Below are positions 1 through 8,500 of a stretch of DNA of 64,000 nucleotides, one piece after another. The DNA comes from Sphingomonas vulcanisoli (GTDB lineage Bacteria; Pseudomonadota; Alphaproteobacteria; Sphingomonadales; Sphingomonadaceae). Under the pieces are notes generated by a model, which made no database searches, was not told where the DNA came from, and saw only the letters and a list, made by a program, of their open reading frames with translations. The stretch is from assembly GCF_011761305.1 (NCBI RefSeq), contig NZ_JAAOZC010000010.1, positions 1 through 64,000 of the forward strand. Direction: 5' to 3'. The translations under genes and the position numbers were made by a program. Numbering within the stretch: position 1 is the stretch's first letter; every line of letters starts with the position of its first letter.

Positions 1-28
1 TATCTGAGGTTAATATTCATTATGGGGT

Positions 29-271
29 CTACTTGGGCTCCCGTCGCCGAACTGGGGCAAATCTTCGATCGACGACATCAAATGCCGCGCTGTCGAAACC
101 GGGTGTGAGCTGATCGATCGCCTGTTGAACGAGCGCAGCGGGGCCACGCTCTCCGATCTGGTCGAGCAGGTGAAGGGCGCGCCTTGTCGCTGCGATCGCC
201 TCTTCTCTGATGTCGTCGCGCTCGTCCAACCGGCCAGATCCCGAAGAAGCCGCCGACGTGCCCGGAGGCAC
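29..271 (-). CDS. small hypothetical protein (uncertain)
   Basis: An 80-residue open frame that would start at a GTG. I do not recognise a family with certainty. Its central part is a regular amphipathic helix pattern (around ATRRALHLLDQIGERGP) of the kind seen in short unannotated alphaproteobacterial proteins. No ribosome binding site is obvious before the start. It lies at the window edge beside a transposon, so it may be a fragment of something larger. Confidence 0.35.
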   Translation of the reverse strand: MPPGTSAASSGSGRLDERDDIREEAIAATRRALHLLDQIGERGPAALVQQAIDQLTPGFDSAAFDVVDRRFAPVRRREPK

Positions 272-396
272 GTCGTCGCTTCGAACCGGGTGTTGGAAAC
301 CTAGGATAAGCTAGGCGCGAACGCCTTTAGAGTCCTCGGTGAGGAGGAACCCCTCCGACTTCAGTCGGATGCTGGCTTCAGCCATCGACTCGGTCG

Positions 397-469
397 ATAG
401 CCTTTATCCTCGGAAAAAAGAGACAGCCCGAAGGGCGTTGAGTCTCTTTTTTCCGAGGATAAAGGCTAT
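397..469 (+). promoter_or_regulatory. 28-bp perfect hairpin covering the tnpA start
   Basis: Positions 397-424 and 442-469 are exact reverse complements of 28 bases, separated by a 17-base loop that itself holds GCCC-GAA-GGGC. The right arm ends inside the tnpA ATG (468-470), so in RNA the start codon and the bases before it would be paired. IS200 elements are known to limit transposase synthesis by hiding the translation start and by blocking read-through from outside. The sequence shows both possibilities here. Confidence 0.75.
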
Positions 470-872
470 GGGATATTCGACCGGTTGTCACACGACATTC
501 CATCATCGCTACCATCTCGTCTGGGCGCCGAAATACCGGTTCAAGGTGCTGCGCGGCGAGGTCCGCTTGCGGGTGCGCGAGATCATCCGTCAGGTGTGTG
601 CCGAAATGAATGTGACGATCATCAATGGCGTCCTGTCGAGCGACCATGTCCATATGTTCGTCGAAATCCCGCCGCACATCTCGGTCAGCGACTTCGTGCG
701 CCGCGCCAAAGGACGGTCCTCGCGCAAAATCCAGCAGGAGTTCGAGCATATCCGCAAACGCTATTGGGGCCAGCGCTTCTGGCAAAGGGGTTACTTCTCA
801 ACCACGTCCGGCAACATCTCCGACGACATCATCATGCGCTATCTCGACAAGCATATCCACAAGGACCAATGA
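468..872 (+). CDS. tnpA: IS200/IS605-family transposase TnpA
   Basis: A 134-residue Y1 HUH transposase that cuts and joins single-stranded DNA at the element ends. It has the HUH metal-binding motif in SSDHVHMFVEI (about residue 60) and the family segments HLVWAPKYR near the start, KGRSSRKIQQEF in the middle and YLDKH near residue 125, which holds the likely catalytic tyrosine. The length matches the family (130-150), so the protein looks intact. The ATG at 468 was chosen because the conserved N-terminus MGYSTGCH begins there; the upstream in-frame codons run through the hairpin loop. Confidence 0.85.
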   Translation: MGYSTGCHTTFHHRYHLVWAPKYRFKVLRGEVRLRVREIIRQVCAEMNVTIINGVLSSDHVHMFVEIPPHISVSDFVRRAKGRSSRKIQQEFEHIRKRYWGQRFWQRGYFSTTSGNISDDIIMRYLDKHIHKDQ

Positions 873-915
873 AGGCTTCAGCCCTCTCCAATGATCCTAC
901 CGGCGTCAGCCGGTA

Positions 916-1254
916 TGTCATTCAGCCGGGTGGCTTGGACATACGCGTCCGCCACCCGGTCGCACGAACCGGCTCTTATCCTTCGAGGTTTCCACGCCCC
1001 GCCGCACGTCTCCGCGCGGATCACCATCTTATCGGCTTGGCGGGACACAGGGCAAGCAATTAGCCAGCGTCTTTACGACGCTCGACATCCCCCGTTCCCG
1101 CAATCTCTGTAGTCGCGAGTAACGGTCAGTGCATTTCGCCAGCGCCTTTTAGCCTCCGATCATTTGAATCGAACAGCGCGGCTTTCGAAAAACCGACACA
1201 TTGCGTTGCACTGCAGCAAATTGCATAGGTTATTGGGAATGATCGGGGGATGCG
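916..1254. other. intergenic stretch before nasT
   Basis: About 340 bases between the insertion element and nasT. No convincing gene is seen: the open frames here lack a start signal and family resemblance. The last 60 bases are AT-richer and hold TTGCAC near 1206 followed 17 bases later by GTTATT, a weak candidate promoter, and the ribosome binding site of nasT lies at 1245-1250. Confidence 0.4.
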
Positions 1255-1836
1255 TTGCGGATTGCGATCGTTGACGATAGCGGGCTGAGGGCGACGGTCC
1301 TGGGCGACGGTTTGCGCGAAGCCGGGTACGACGATATTCATGTTGTTCCGCCGCGTGGCGCGTTCGTCGCTATTCTGGAGCGCATGGCGCCCGACGTGGT
1401 TCTGATGGACCTTGGTAGCCCTAGCCGTGACAGTCTGGAGGAGATGCTGGTGGTCAGCCGGGCGTTGGCGCGACCAATCGCGATGTTCGTTGATCAGTCG
1501 GACGATGCTATGATTGGTGCTGCAATCGATGCGGGAGTCTCGGCCTATGTCGTCGATGGTTTGCGCAAGGAGCGGGTGAAGCCAATCCTTGATCTCGCGA
1601 TCCGTCGCTTCAACGCCTTCGCCCGAATGCAGGCGGATCTTGATGAGGCGCGAACAGCACTCGCTGATCGCAAGACAGTCGACCGCGCCAAGGCGATATT
1701 AATGAAAACGCGCGGCCTGCAGGAGCCTGAAGCCTATGCCGCGCTGCGATCAGCCGCGATGAATCAAGGGCGCAAGATCGTCGACGTCGCCGAGGCGCTG
1801 ATCACCGCGAGTAGCCTGCTGGGAGGCATCGAATGA
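1255..1836 (+). CDS. nasT: NasT: ANTAR-domain nitrate antiterminator
   Basis: A 193-residue response-regulator-like protein with an N-terminal receiver fold (RIAIVDDSG, then VLMDLGSP) and a C-terminal ANTAR RNA-binding domain (KTVDRAKAILMKTRGLQEPEAY, shown here by its first part, KTVDRAKAILMKTRG). In the known NasST system it binds paired hexaloop hairpins in the leader of nitrate genes and prevents termination. The start is TTG at 1255, just after GGGGGA (1245-1250); the ATG at 1250 is out of frame. It overlaps nasS by ATGA. Two suitable leader targets occur downstream at 3099-3214 and 5811-5965. Confidence 0.9.
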   Translation: MRIAIVDDSGLRATVLGDGLREAGYDDIHVVPPRGAFVAILERMAPDVVLMDLGSPSRDSLEEMLVVSRALARPIAMFVDQSDDAMIGAAIDAGVSAYVVDGLRKERVKPILDLAIRRFNAFARMQADLDEARTALADRKTVDRAKAILMKTRGLQEPEAYAALRSAAMNQGRKIVDVAEALITASSLLGGIE

Positions 1837-3050
1837 TCCCCGTGTCCGTCGCCTTTCTGCCGCTGACCGACAGCGCCGTGCTGATCGCGGCGCGCGAGAA
1901 GGGGTTTGCGACAGATGCGGGTCTCGCGCTTGATCTGGTCCGCACGACTTCCTGGGCGACGGCGCGCGATCGGCTCGTTTATGGGCAGGTGCAGGCCGCG
2001 CACATGCTGGCGCCGCTCGCCATCGCGGTGACATTGGGGCTCGGCCAGCATCCCGCCACGCTTGCCGCACCGTTCAAGCTTAACGTCAACGGAAATGCGC
2101 TGGCGATGGCGAGCGATTTCGCTGCCGCGCTCGATCCCGATCCTGCGCAGCGCCTGGCCGATCCAGTGGCCGCCGCGCATGACTTCGCTGGCGCGATCGG
2201 GCTACACCGCCGCAAGCCCGTGATCGGTATCGTCCATCGCTTTTCGAGCCACGCGCTGATGCTGCGCTACTGGCTGGCGAGCGCGGGGGTGAATGCCGAT
2301 CGCGACCTGTCCCTGCGCGTACTCCCGCCTTCGCTGATGGTGGAGGCGCTTCGGGCGGGCGAAATCGACGGGTTCATCGCGGGCGAGCCGTGGAGCAGCG
2401 TCGCGGTGGCGGACGGGATTGCCGAGATCGTTGCGGCGGGATCGCGCATCTGGCAGCGCGGCGTGGAGAAGGTGCTCGCTTTCCGGGCCGACTGGATGGA
2501 GGCGCATCCCGATATCGTCGATCGGCTGCTTCCCGCGCTGGCACGTGCAGCGGCGTGGTGCGACGATGCCGCCAACCATGACGCGCTTGCTGCGCTGCTG
2601 GAGCGCCCCGAGTATGTCGGACGTTCCGCCGCCGAGTTGATGCCTGCACTCACCGGCCGCATCGTCTTGCGCCCCGGCGAAGGCCCAATCGACGTGCCAG
2701 ATTTTCTGCTGTTCCAACGCGAAGCTGCCAACTTCCCATGGCGCAGCCAGGCGCTGTGGATCTACTCGCAGCTGGTGCGCTGGGGGATGGTGAAGACCGG
2801 TCCGCAGATCGAGCGGCGCGCGGCCGATGTTTTCCGATCGGACGTCTATCGCCGCGCGCTGGCGGGCTCGGGCCTGCCGATGCCTGGGGCGAGCATGAAA
2901 GTGGAGGGTGCACTGTCCAGCCCCATGAGCGTCGGCACGCATAAGGGCGCGCTCACCCTCGGGCCGGACCGATTCTTCGATGGGCGGGCCTTCGATCCGA
3001 ACGATGTTACGGGCTATCTCAAGGGCTTGGCCGCTATTTCGACGGATTGA
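1833..3050 (+). CDS. nasS: NasS: nitrate-binding sensor, partner of NasT
   Basis: A 405-residue protein of the NrtA/CmpA periplasmic-binding fold. It begins directly with VSVAFLPLTDSAVLIAAREK and has no signal peptide, so it should stay in the cytoplasm, as NasS does. In the characterised system NasS holds NasT in an inactive complex and frees it when nitrate or nitrite binds. Translational coupling with nasT (ATGA overlap) supports the pairing. A cofactor-free transporter component is the alternative, but no ABC permease or ATPase is nearby. Confidence 0.9.
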   Translation: MIPVSVAFLPLTDSAVLIAAREKGFATDAGLALDLVRTTSWATARDRLVYGQVQAAHMLAPLAIAVTLGLGQHPATLAAPFKLNVNGNALAMASDFAAALDPDPAQRLADPVAAAHDFAGAIGLHRRKPVIGIVHRFSSHALMLRYWLASAGVNADRDLSLRVLPPSLMVEALRAGEIDGFIAGEPWSSVAVADGIAEIVAAGSRIWQRGVEKVLAFRADWMEAHPDIVDRLLPALARAAAWCDDAANHDALAALLERPEYVGRSAAELMPALTGRIVLRPGEGPIDVPDFLLFQREAANFPWRSQALWIYSQLVRWGMVKTGPQIERRAADVFRSDVYRRALAGSGLPMPGASMKVEGALSSPMSVGTHKGALTLGPDRFFDGRAFDPNDVTGYLKGLAAISTD

Positions 3051-3098
3051 TTTTTTGCACTTGCGAAAGAATGTGATTTCCGTCAGCCTTTTGGTGTC

Positions 3099-3142
3099 GC
3101 GCGATGAAGCGCGCCCAGAGGAGCATGCCCCAACGTAGGGGC
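3099..3142 (+). promoter_or_regulatory. ANTAR-type paired hexaloop hairpins, nasA leader
   Basis: Two small hairpins sit in tandem: GCGCG-ATGAAG-CGCGC at 3099-3114 and GCCCC-AACGTA-GGGGC at 3127-3142. The second has a six-base loop with A at position 1 and G at position 4, the signature described for ANTAR target RNAs. The first stem can also slip by one base to give the loop GATGAA. They lie just before a terminator, and the ANTAR protein NasT is encoded upstream, so they are the likely NasT binding site. Confidence 0.7.
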
Positions 3143-3167
3143 TTTCGCTCCACCATCGACAGCAGAG

Positions 3168-3214
3168 CCGCTGTCCAGCCCCGCAGATCGCGGCGCTGGA
3201 GGGCGGTTTTTTTT
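3168..3214 (+). terminator. leader terminator before nasA
   Basis: A GC-rich stem (outer CCGCT/GGCGG, inner TCCAGC/GCTGGA) ends at 3206 and is followed by eight T residues, then CG and six more T. It lies between the hexaloop hairpins and the nasA start, so transcription should stop here unless NasT acts. Confidence 0.75.
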
Positions 3215-3242
3215 CGTTTTTTCGAGATCGGGGGATTTCATC

Positions 3243-4484
3243 ATGGCGACGGCATATTGGGAAGAGGTGGACAAGAAGGAGGCCAGCGGATTTTGGAGCG
3301 CCGGGCATCGCCCCACGCTGATCGCTGCTTTCCTCTACTTCGATCTGGCTTTCATGGTCTGGGTGCTGCTCGGGCCGCTGGCACCCGAGATTTCGAAGAC
3401 GCTCCACCTGCTGCCCGCGCAGAAAGGCCTGATGGTCGCGACACCGACATTGGCCGGCGCCATCCTGCGCGTCGTCAATGGGCTGCTCGTCGATCGCATC
3501 GGGCCGAAAAGGTCGGGCGCGATCAGCCAGCTGATCGTCATCGCCGGACTGCTCAGCGCCTTCGCGTTGGGGGTCAACTCTTTCGCTGGAACGCTCGCGC
3601 TGGGCGTGATCCTGGGGTTTGCGGGCGCCAGCTTCGCGATCGCACTGCCGCTCGCCAGCCGCTGGTATCCGCCGCAGCATCAGGGCAAGGCGATGGGCAT
3701 CGCCGGCATGGGCAATTCGGGTACAGTGTTCGCGGCCCTCTTCGCGCCGCTGCTGGCTAAGGCATTTGGTTGGAACGCAGTGCTGGGGCTGGCGTGCATC
3801 CCGCTCTCCATCGTCTTCCTGCTCTATCTGGCGATGGCAAAGGACGCGCCGAACGCCCCTGCGCCCAAGGGCATTGTCGAATATCTCCAGCCGCTCAAGC
3901 AGGCCGACGCGTGGCTCTTCATGCTCTTCTACGCGGTCACGTTCGGCGGTTTCGTCGGCCTTTCCTCGTCGCTGCCGATCTACTTCACCGATCGCTTCGG
4001 GCTGACCCCCGTGATGGCTGGATATTGCACGGCGGCCTGCGTGTTCGCGGGGTCTCTGGTGAGGCCGATCGGCGGCGCGGTGGCCGATGCCATCGGCGGC
4101 GTGAAGACGCTCACCGTCGTCTATCTGGTCGCCGCCGCAGCGCTGGCGGGGGTGAGCGGCGCGCCAACGGTGGTCACCGCGATGAGCTTCTTCGTGCTCG
4201 GCATGCTGGCGCTCGGCGCCGGTAACGGCGCGGTGTTCCAGCTCGTCCCGCAGCGCTTCGCCAAGGAGATCGGCGTGATGACCGGGCTGGTCGGCATGGC
4301 CGGGGGCATCGGCGGCTTCTACCTTGCCTCCTCGCTCGGCATCGCCAAGCAGATCACCGGCAGCTTCGCGCCCGGCTTCCTGATCTTCGCAGGGCTCGCG
4401 CTGGTCGCGGTCGTGGTGCTGACCCTGGTCAAGCAGGGCTGGCGATCGGGCTGGGGTGCGACAGAAAACGGCGTCCGCATCTGA
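3243..4484 (+). CDS. nasA: NarK/NasA-type MFS nitrate transporter
   Basis: A 413-residue major facilitator protein of about twelve membrane segments. It carries the two glycine-rich nitrate signatures of the NNP family, seen as GFAGASFAIALPLASRWY in the first half and LGMLALGAGNGAVFQLVPQ in the second, and the loop motif GLLVDRIGPKRSG. It brings nitrate (possibly also nitrite) through the inner membrane. It follows the NasT-controlled leader and precedes an outer-membrane channel gene and nirB. Confidence 0.9.
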   Translation: MATAYWEEVDKKEASGFWSAGHRPTLIAAFLYFDLAFMVWVLLGPLAPEISKTLHLLPAQKGLMVATPTLAGAILRVVNGLLVDRIGPKRSGAISQLIVIAGLLSAFALGVNSFAGTLALGVILGFAGASFAIALPLASRWYPPQHQGKAMGIAGMGNSGTVFAALFAPLLAKAFGWNAVLGLACIPLSIVFLLYLAMAKDAPNAPAPKGIVEYLQPLKQADAWLFMLFYAVTFGGFVGLSSSLPIYFTDRFGLTPVMAGYCTAACVFAGSLVRPIGGAVADAIGGVKTLTVVYLVAAAALAGVSGAPTVVTAMSFFVLGMLALGAGNGAVFQLVPQRFAKEIGVMTGLVGMAGGIGGFYLASSLGIAKQITGSFAPGFLIFAGLALVAVVVLTLVKQGWRSGWGATENGVRI

Positions 4485-4539
4485 TTTCGTCACGGGGTCG
4501 GCGGGCTGATCCCCGCCGACCCGCCGAAAGGATATTTCG

Positions 4540-5748
4540 ATGAAACCGATCCTCTTATCGGCGGCCGCTCTGGCCGTCGCGGGCCCCGCGTGTGCCCAGT
4601 CCATCGCCCTGAATCCGCTCGTCGATCTGCGGACGCGCTATGAAAGCGTCGATCAGACGGGTGTGGCGGATAAGGCCGAGGCGCTCACGCTACGCCTTCG
4701 TGGTGGCCTGCAAGCGTCGAGCGGCCCCTGGTCGGTGCTGGTCGAGGGGCAGGGCACGCTGGCGGCGGTGAATCATTATTTCGATGGACTGCATGTCGAT
4801 GCTGCCCATCCGCTCGTCGCCGATCCGCAGACTATCGCGCTGTACCGCGCGCAGCTTCAGTATCGCAGCAAGGCGCTGACGATCACCGCCGGGCGCCAGC
4901 GCATCGTGCTCGATGACGAGCGCTTTGTCGGCGCGGTCAACTTCCGCGACAATGGCCAGACATTCGATGCGGTGCGTGCCGAAATCACGCCGATCGCCGG
5001 GCTGAAGGCGGATGTCAGCTACGCTTGGAGCGATCGCACGATCTGGGGAATCGATGGCGTCGGTGCGCGTCAGCAGGCGGTCTCGGGCCGCAACATCCTC
5101 GCCAATCTGTCCTATGGAACGAAGCTCGGCACGATCACCGCCTTCGCCTATCTGATCGATCAGGATGAGACGCTGGTGCAGGCATACCAGCTATCCAGCC
5201 AAAGCTACGGCGTGCGGTTCACCGGCGCGCACGCGCTTTCGAAACATGCGAAGCTTTCCTACCAAGCGAGCTACGCCACCCAATCGGACTACCACCGTAA
5301 TCCCAACGAATATCGCGCGGATTATTATCTGATCGATGCGACGCTGGATGCTTACGGATGGAAGGCGGGCGGCGGTTACGAGGTGCTGGGCGCGGATAAG
5401 GGCGTGGCGCTCACCAGTTTCCAGACGCCGCTCGCCACCGGCTTCAAATTCCAGGGCTGGGCGGACAAGTTCCTGACCACCCCGCCGAACGGCGTGCGCG
5501 ATCTCTACGGCAGCTTGGGCTATGGCTGGAAGGCGATCGGCCCCGCGAAGGGCGTGACGGTGCAGGCGGTCTATCATCGCTTCGACAGCGATCGACTGGG
5601 CCAGCATTATGGCAATGAGATCGATCTGCTCGCCACCGCGAAGCTCGGCAAGCATACCCAACTTTCCGTCCGCTATGCCGATTACCGAGCGACAACGTTC
5701 CTCACCGATACGCGCAAACTCTGGCTGCAAGCGGATTGGGCGCTGTGA
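4540..5748 (+). CDS. alginate-export-family outer-membrane channel
   Basis: A 402-residue protein with a signal peptide (MKPILLSAAALAVAGPACAQ) and a repeated beta-strand pattern to an aromatic-rich end (LWLQADWAL), typical of outer-membrane barrels of the AlgE/alginate-export domain. It lies 55 bases after nasA, so it is probably in the same transcript. A role in letting nitrate or nitrite cross the outer membrane is inferred from position only. It is not a classical sphingomonad TonB receptor: no TonB box or plug domain is seen. Confidence 0.75.
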   Translation: MKPILLSAAALAVAGPACAQSIALNPLVDLRTRYESVDQTGVADKAEALTLRLRGGLQASSGPWSVLVEGQGTLAAVNHYFDGLHVDAAHPLVADPQTIALYRAQLQYRSKALTITAGRQRIVLDDERFVGAVNFRDNGQTFDAVRAEITPIAGLKADVSYAWSDRTIWGIDGVGARQQAVSGRNILANLSYGTKLGTITAFAYLIDQDETLVQAYQLSSQSYGVRFTGAHALSKHAKLSYQASYATQSDYHRNPNEYRADYYLIDATLDAYGWKAGGGYEVLGADKGVALTSFQTPLATGFKFQGWADKFLTTPPNGVRDLYGSLGYGWKAIGPAKGVTVQAVYHRFDSDRLGQHYGNEIDLLATAKLGKHTQLSVRYADYRATTFLTDTRKLWLQADWAL

Positions 5749-5810
5749 CTTTTGTTGCGGTGCAAAAAAACGGTGCTTGTCTCGCAGGGCGTTTGCCCAC
5801 ATAATCACGG

Positions 5811-5906
5811 GCGTTCCGGCAATGGCGCCGGGACGCTCTATACCCGCCGCTTCCGATGCTGGAATTGCGCGGGATCATCACACCGGCACATCGCCGGATC
5901 ATGATG
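5811..5906 (+). promoter_or_regulatory. ANTAR-type hairpins, nirB leader
   Basis: The first hairpin, at 5811-5836, is a ten-pair stem (GCGTTCCGGC with GCCGGGACGC, one G-T pair) capped by the six-base loop AATGGC, with A at position 1 and G at position 4. A second, longer hairpin (CATCA at 5876-5880 with TGATG at 5902-5906, inner CCGGC/GCCGG) has a five-base loop, so it fits the motif less well. Two GGTGC half-sites near 5758-5776 could be bound by NtrC, which is speculative. Confidence 0.6.
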
Positions 5907-5911
5907 TTGGC

Positions 5912-5965
5912 AAAGCCGCCATCCCGACTTCGGTTCACCCCCGAGGTCCGGATGGCGGCTTTTTT
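5912..5965 (+). terminator. leader terminator before nirB
   Basis: A perfect 13-pair stem (AAAGCCGCCATCC at 5912-5924 with its complement at 5950-5962) runs into a T tract at 5960-5965. It sits between the hexaloop hairpin and nirB, so it may end the upstream transcript and also act as a NasT-controlled attenuator for nirBD and the nitrate reductase gene. Confidence 0.85.
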
Positions 5966-5983
5966 GCGTTCGGAGTGTGTGAA

Positions 5984-8500
5984 ATGGACTTTTACGAGCG
6001 TCCCGACACGGACGATGGAAGCATGATCGAGACGGTGGCGCAGGACGGGCGCTCCCACCTTGTCGTCATCGGCAACGGCATGGCCGGGTGCCGCGCGATC
6101 GAGGAATTGCTGGCGCGCGACGGTACTCGTTATCGCGTCACGATCTTCGGGGCCGAACCGCGCGTCAACTACAACCGCATCATGCTCTCGCCCGTGCTTG
6201 CCGGCGAAAAGAGCTTCGATGATATCGTCATCAACGGCCATGATTGGTATCGTGACAACGGCATCGAGCTGGTTGCGGGCGATCCTGTCGTTTCGATCGA
6301 TCGCGAGGCCCGCATTGTCGTCGCGCGCTCGGGCCGTTCGGTCGCCTACGACAAGCTGCTGATCGCCACCGGCTCCGATCCCTTCATCATCCCCGTGCCC
6401 GGCAAGGATTTGCCCGGCGTGATCGCGTTCCGCGACATGGGCGACGTCGATACGATGCTGGCAGCCGCAGCCGAAGGGGGCGATGCCGTGGTGATCGGCG
6501 GCGGTCTGCTCGGGCTGGAGGCGGCGCATGGGCTGACGCTGCGCGGCATGAAAGTCACCGTCATCCACCTGATGCCGACGCTAATGGAGCGGCAATTGGA
6601 CGAGGCGGCGGGCTGGCTGCTCAAGAGCGCGCTGGAAAGCCGTGGCCAGACAATCCTGACGGGCGCCAACACGGCAGAGATCGTCGGTGCGGATCGTGTC
6701 GAGGGCGTTCGCCTGAAGGACGATACGTTGATCCCGGCCAAGCTGGTGGTGATGGCGGTTGGTATCCGGCCAAACGTTGCGCTGGCCGCGCAGGCGGGGC
6801 TGGATGTCGGCCGGGGCATCCGGGTCGACGATCATATGGTCACCTCCGATCCAAACATCCGCGCGGTGGGCGAATGTGTCGAGCATGACGGGCAGGTCTA
6901 CGGTCTCGTCGCGCCGCTGTGGGAGATGTGCCGCGCGCTGGCAGACGGGCTGGTCGAGGCGCCGACAGGCTATCGCGGGTCGGTCACGTCCACGAAGCTG
7001 AAGGTCGCCGGGCTCGATGTCTTCTCGGCGGGCGATTTCTCAGGAGGAGACAGCGCCGAGGATATCGTGCTGCGCGATGCCTCGCGTGGCATCTATAAGA
7101 GGCTTGTCATCAAGGACAATCGCATCGTCGGCGCCGTCCTCTACGGCGATACCGCCGATGGTGGCTGGTATTTCGATCTGCTGAAAAAGGGCGAGGATAT
7201 TTCCGATGCCCGCGATCTGCTGATCTTTGGCCAGGCCTTCGCCTCGGGAGGGGGGCAGGCGGACCCTAAGGCGGCCGTTGCGGCGCTCTCGGACGATGCC
7301 GAGATTTGTGGCTGCAACGGCGTTTCCAAGGGCAAGGTCGTTGCGTCGATCACGGGTGGTGCGTGCAGCCTCGATGCGGTGCGCTCCAGCTGCAAGGCGT
7401 CGGCAAGCTGTGGTTCGTGCACCGAGCTGGTCGAGAACCTGCTCGCGCTCACGCTGGGGGATGAGGTTCAGGCGGGCCCCAAGACGCTCTGCAAATGCAC
7501 CAGCTTCGGCCATGACGACGTCCGCCGCGAGATCGTCGCGCAGGGTATGACCTCGATCCCCGAGGTGATGCAGAAGCTCCACTGGTCGACGCCGGACGGC
7601 TGTTCCTCGTGCCGGCCTGCCCTCAACTATTATCTACTCTGCGCCTTGCCCGGCGAATATGTCGACGATCAGCAGAGCCGCTTCGTCAACGAACGGATGC
7701 ATGCCAACATCCAGAAGGACGGTACCTATTCGGTGGTGCCGCGCATGTGGGGCGGTCTCACCAACCCGCGCGAGTTGCGCGCGATTGCCGACGTCGTCGA
7801 GAAGTTCAACGCGCCGATGGTGAAGGTCACGGGCGGCCAGCGCCTCGATATCTTCGGCATCAAGAAGGAGGATCTGCCCGCCGTCTGGGCCGATCTCAAT
7901 GCGGCGGGGATGGTGTCGGGCCACGCCTATGGCAAGTCGCTGCGCACCGTGAAGACGTGCGTCGGCTCCGAATGGTGCCGCTTCGGGACGCAGGATTCCA
8001 CCGGGCTCGGCGTGAAGATCGAACGGATGAGCTGGGGATCGTGGATGCCCCACAAATTCAAGATCGCGGTCTCCGGATGCCCGCGCAATTGTGCCGAGGC
8101 GACGATCAAGGATTTCGGCGTTGTCTGCGTCGACAGCGGTTACGAACTGCACGTAGGCGGCAACGGCGGCATCAAGGTCCGCGCGACCGACCTGCTCTGC
8201 AAGGTCGAGACCGAGCAGCAGGCGATGGACCACTGCGCGGCCTTCATCCAGCTCTACCGCGAGGAGGCTCGCTATCTCGAGCGGACGGCACCGTGGATCG
8301 AGCGCGTCGGGCTGGAGCATATCAAGCGCCGGATCGTGGAGGACGAGATCGGCCGCGAGGCGCTGACGGCGCGCTTCCTCTTCTCGCAGGCGCATTCGCA
8401 GGAGGATCCCTGGGCGGCGCGTGCCTCGGGCGTGGAATGCGAGCAGCACCAGCATCTCGGCGAATTCAGGCCTGCATCCGCGCTGGAGGCGGTGCGATGA
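5984..8500 (+). CDS. nirB: NirB: NADH nitrite reductase, large subunit
   Basis: An 838-residue assimilatory enzyme reducing nitrite to ammonium in the cytoplasm. In order it shows an FAD site (VVIGNGMAGCRAIEE, about residue 27), an NAD site (VVIGGGLLGLEAA, about 170), a BFD-like [2Fe-2S] domain (EICGCNGVSKG and CKASASCGSC, about 440-475), and the siroheme/[4Fe-4S] half with TCVGSEWCRFG (about 657) and SGCPRNCAEA (about 697). The length is normal. ATG 5984 follows GGAG at 5972-5975; ATG 6023 is a possible alternative. It overlaps nirD by ATGA. Confidence 0.95.
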   Translation: MDFYERPDTDDGSMIETVAQDGRSHLVVIGNGMAGCRAIEELLARDGTRYRVTIFGAEPRVNYNRIMLSPVLAGEKSFDDIVINGHDWYRDNGIELVAGDPVVSIDREARIVVARSGRSVAYDKLLIATGSDPFIIPVPGKDLPGVIAFRDMGDVDTMLAAAAEGGDAVVIGGGLLGLEAAHGLTLRGMKVTVIHLMPTLMERQLDEAAGWLLKSALESRGQTILTGANTAEIVGADRVEGVRLKDDTLIPAKLVVMAVGIRPNVALAAQAGLDVGRGIRVDDHMVTSDPNIRAVGECVEHDGQVYGLVAPLWEMCRALADGLVEAPTGYRGSVTSTKLKVAGLDVFSAGDFSGGDSAEDIVLRDASRGIYKRLVIKDNRIVGAVLYGDTADGGWYFDLLKKGEDISDARDLLIFGQAFASGGGQADPKAAVAALSDDAEICGCNGVSKGKVVASITGGACSLDAVRSSCKASASCGSCTELVENLLALTLGDEVQAGPKTLCKCTSFGHDDVRREIVAQGMTSIPEVMQKLHWSTPDGCSSCRPALNYYLLCALPGEYVDDQQSRFVNERMHANIQKDGTYSVVPRMWGGLTNPRELRAIADVVEKFNAPMVKVTGGQRLDIFGIKKEDLPAVWADLNAAGMVSGHAYGKSLRTVKTCVGSEWCRFGTQDSTGLGVKIERMSWGSWMPHKFKIAVSGCPRNCAEATIKDFGVVCVDSGYELHVGGNGGIKVRATDLLCKVETEQQAMDHCAAFIQLYREEARYLERTAPWIERVGLEHIKRRIVEDEIGREALTARFLFSQAHSQEDPWAARASGVECEQHQHLGEFRPASALEAVR

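Larger units (their letters stand above)
354..915 (+). mobile_element. IS200/IS605-family single-gene insertion element
   Basis: One tnpA gene is flanked by short imperfect hairpins, as expected for this family, which moves as single-stranded DNA and has no terminal inverted repeats. The left hairpin is TCCGACT-TC-AGTCGGA at 354-369. The right one is TACCGGC-GTCA-GCCGGTA at 898-915. No tnpB accessory gene is present, so it is IS200-like. The true cleavage sites lie a few bases outside these hairpins and cannot be fixed from sequence alone, so the limits given are those of the hairpins. Confidence 0.75.

Noticed and set aside
891-1112. Open frame after the insertion element
   Set aside because: No start signal, no family likeness, and it runs through the right-end hairpin of the element.
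2202-4604. 800-residue open frame on the - strand across nasS and nasA
   Set aside because: It is the mirror of well-supported genes; the high GC content produces long antisense frames with His/Arg/Asp-rich, low-complexity protein.
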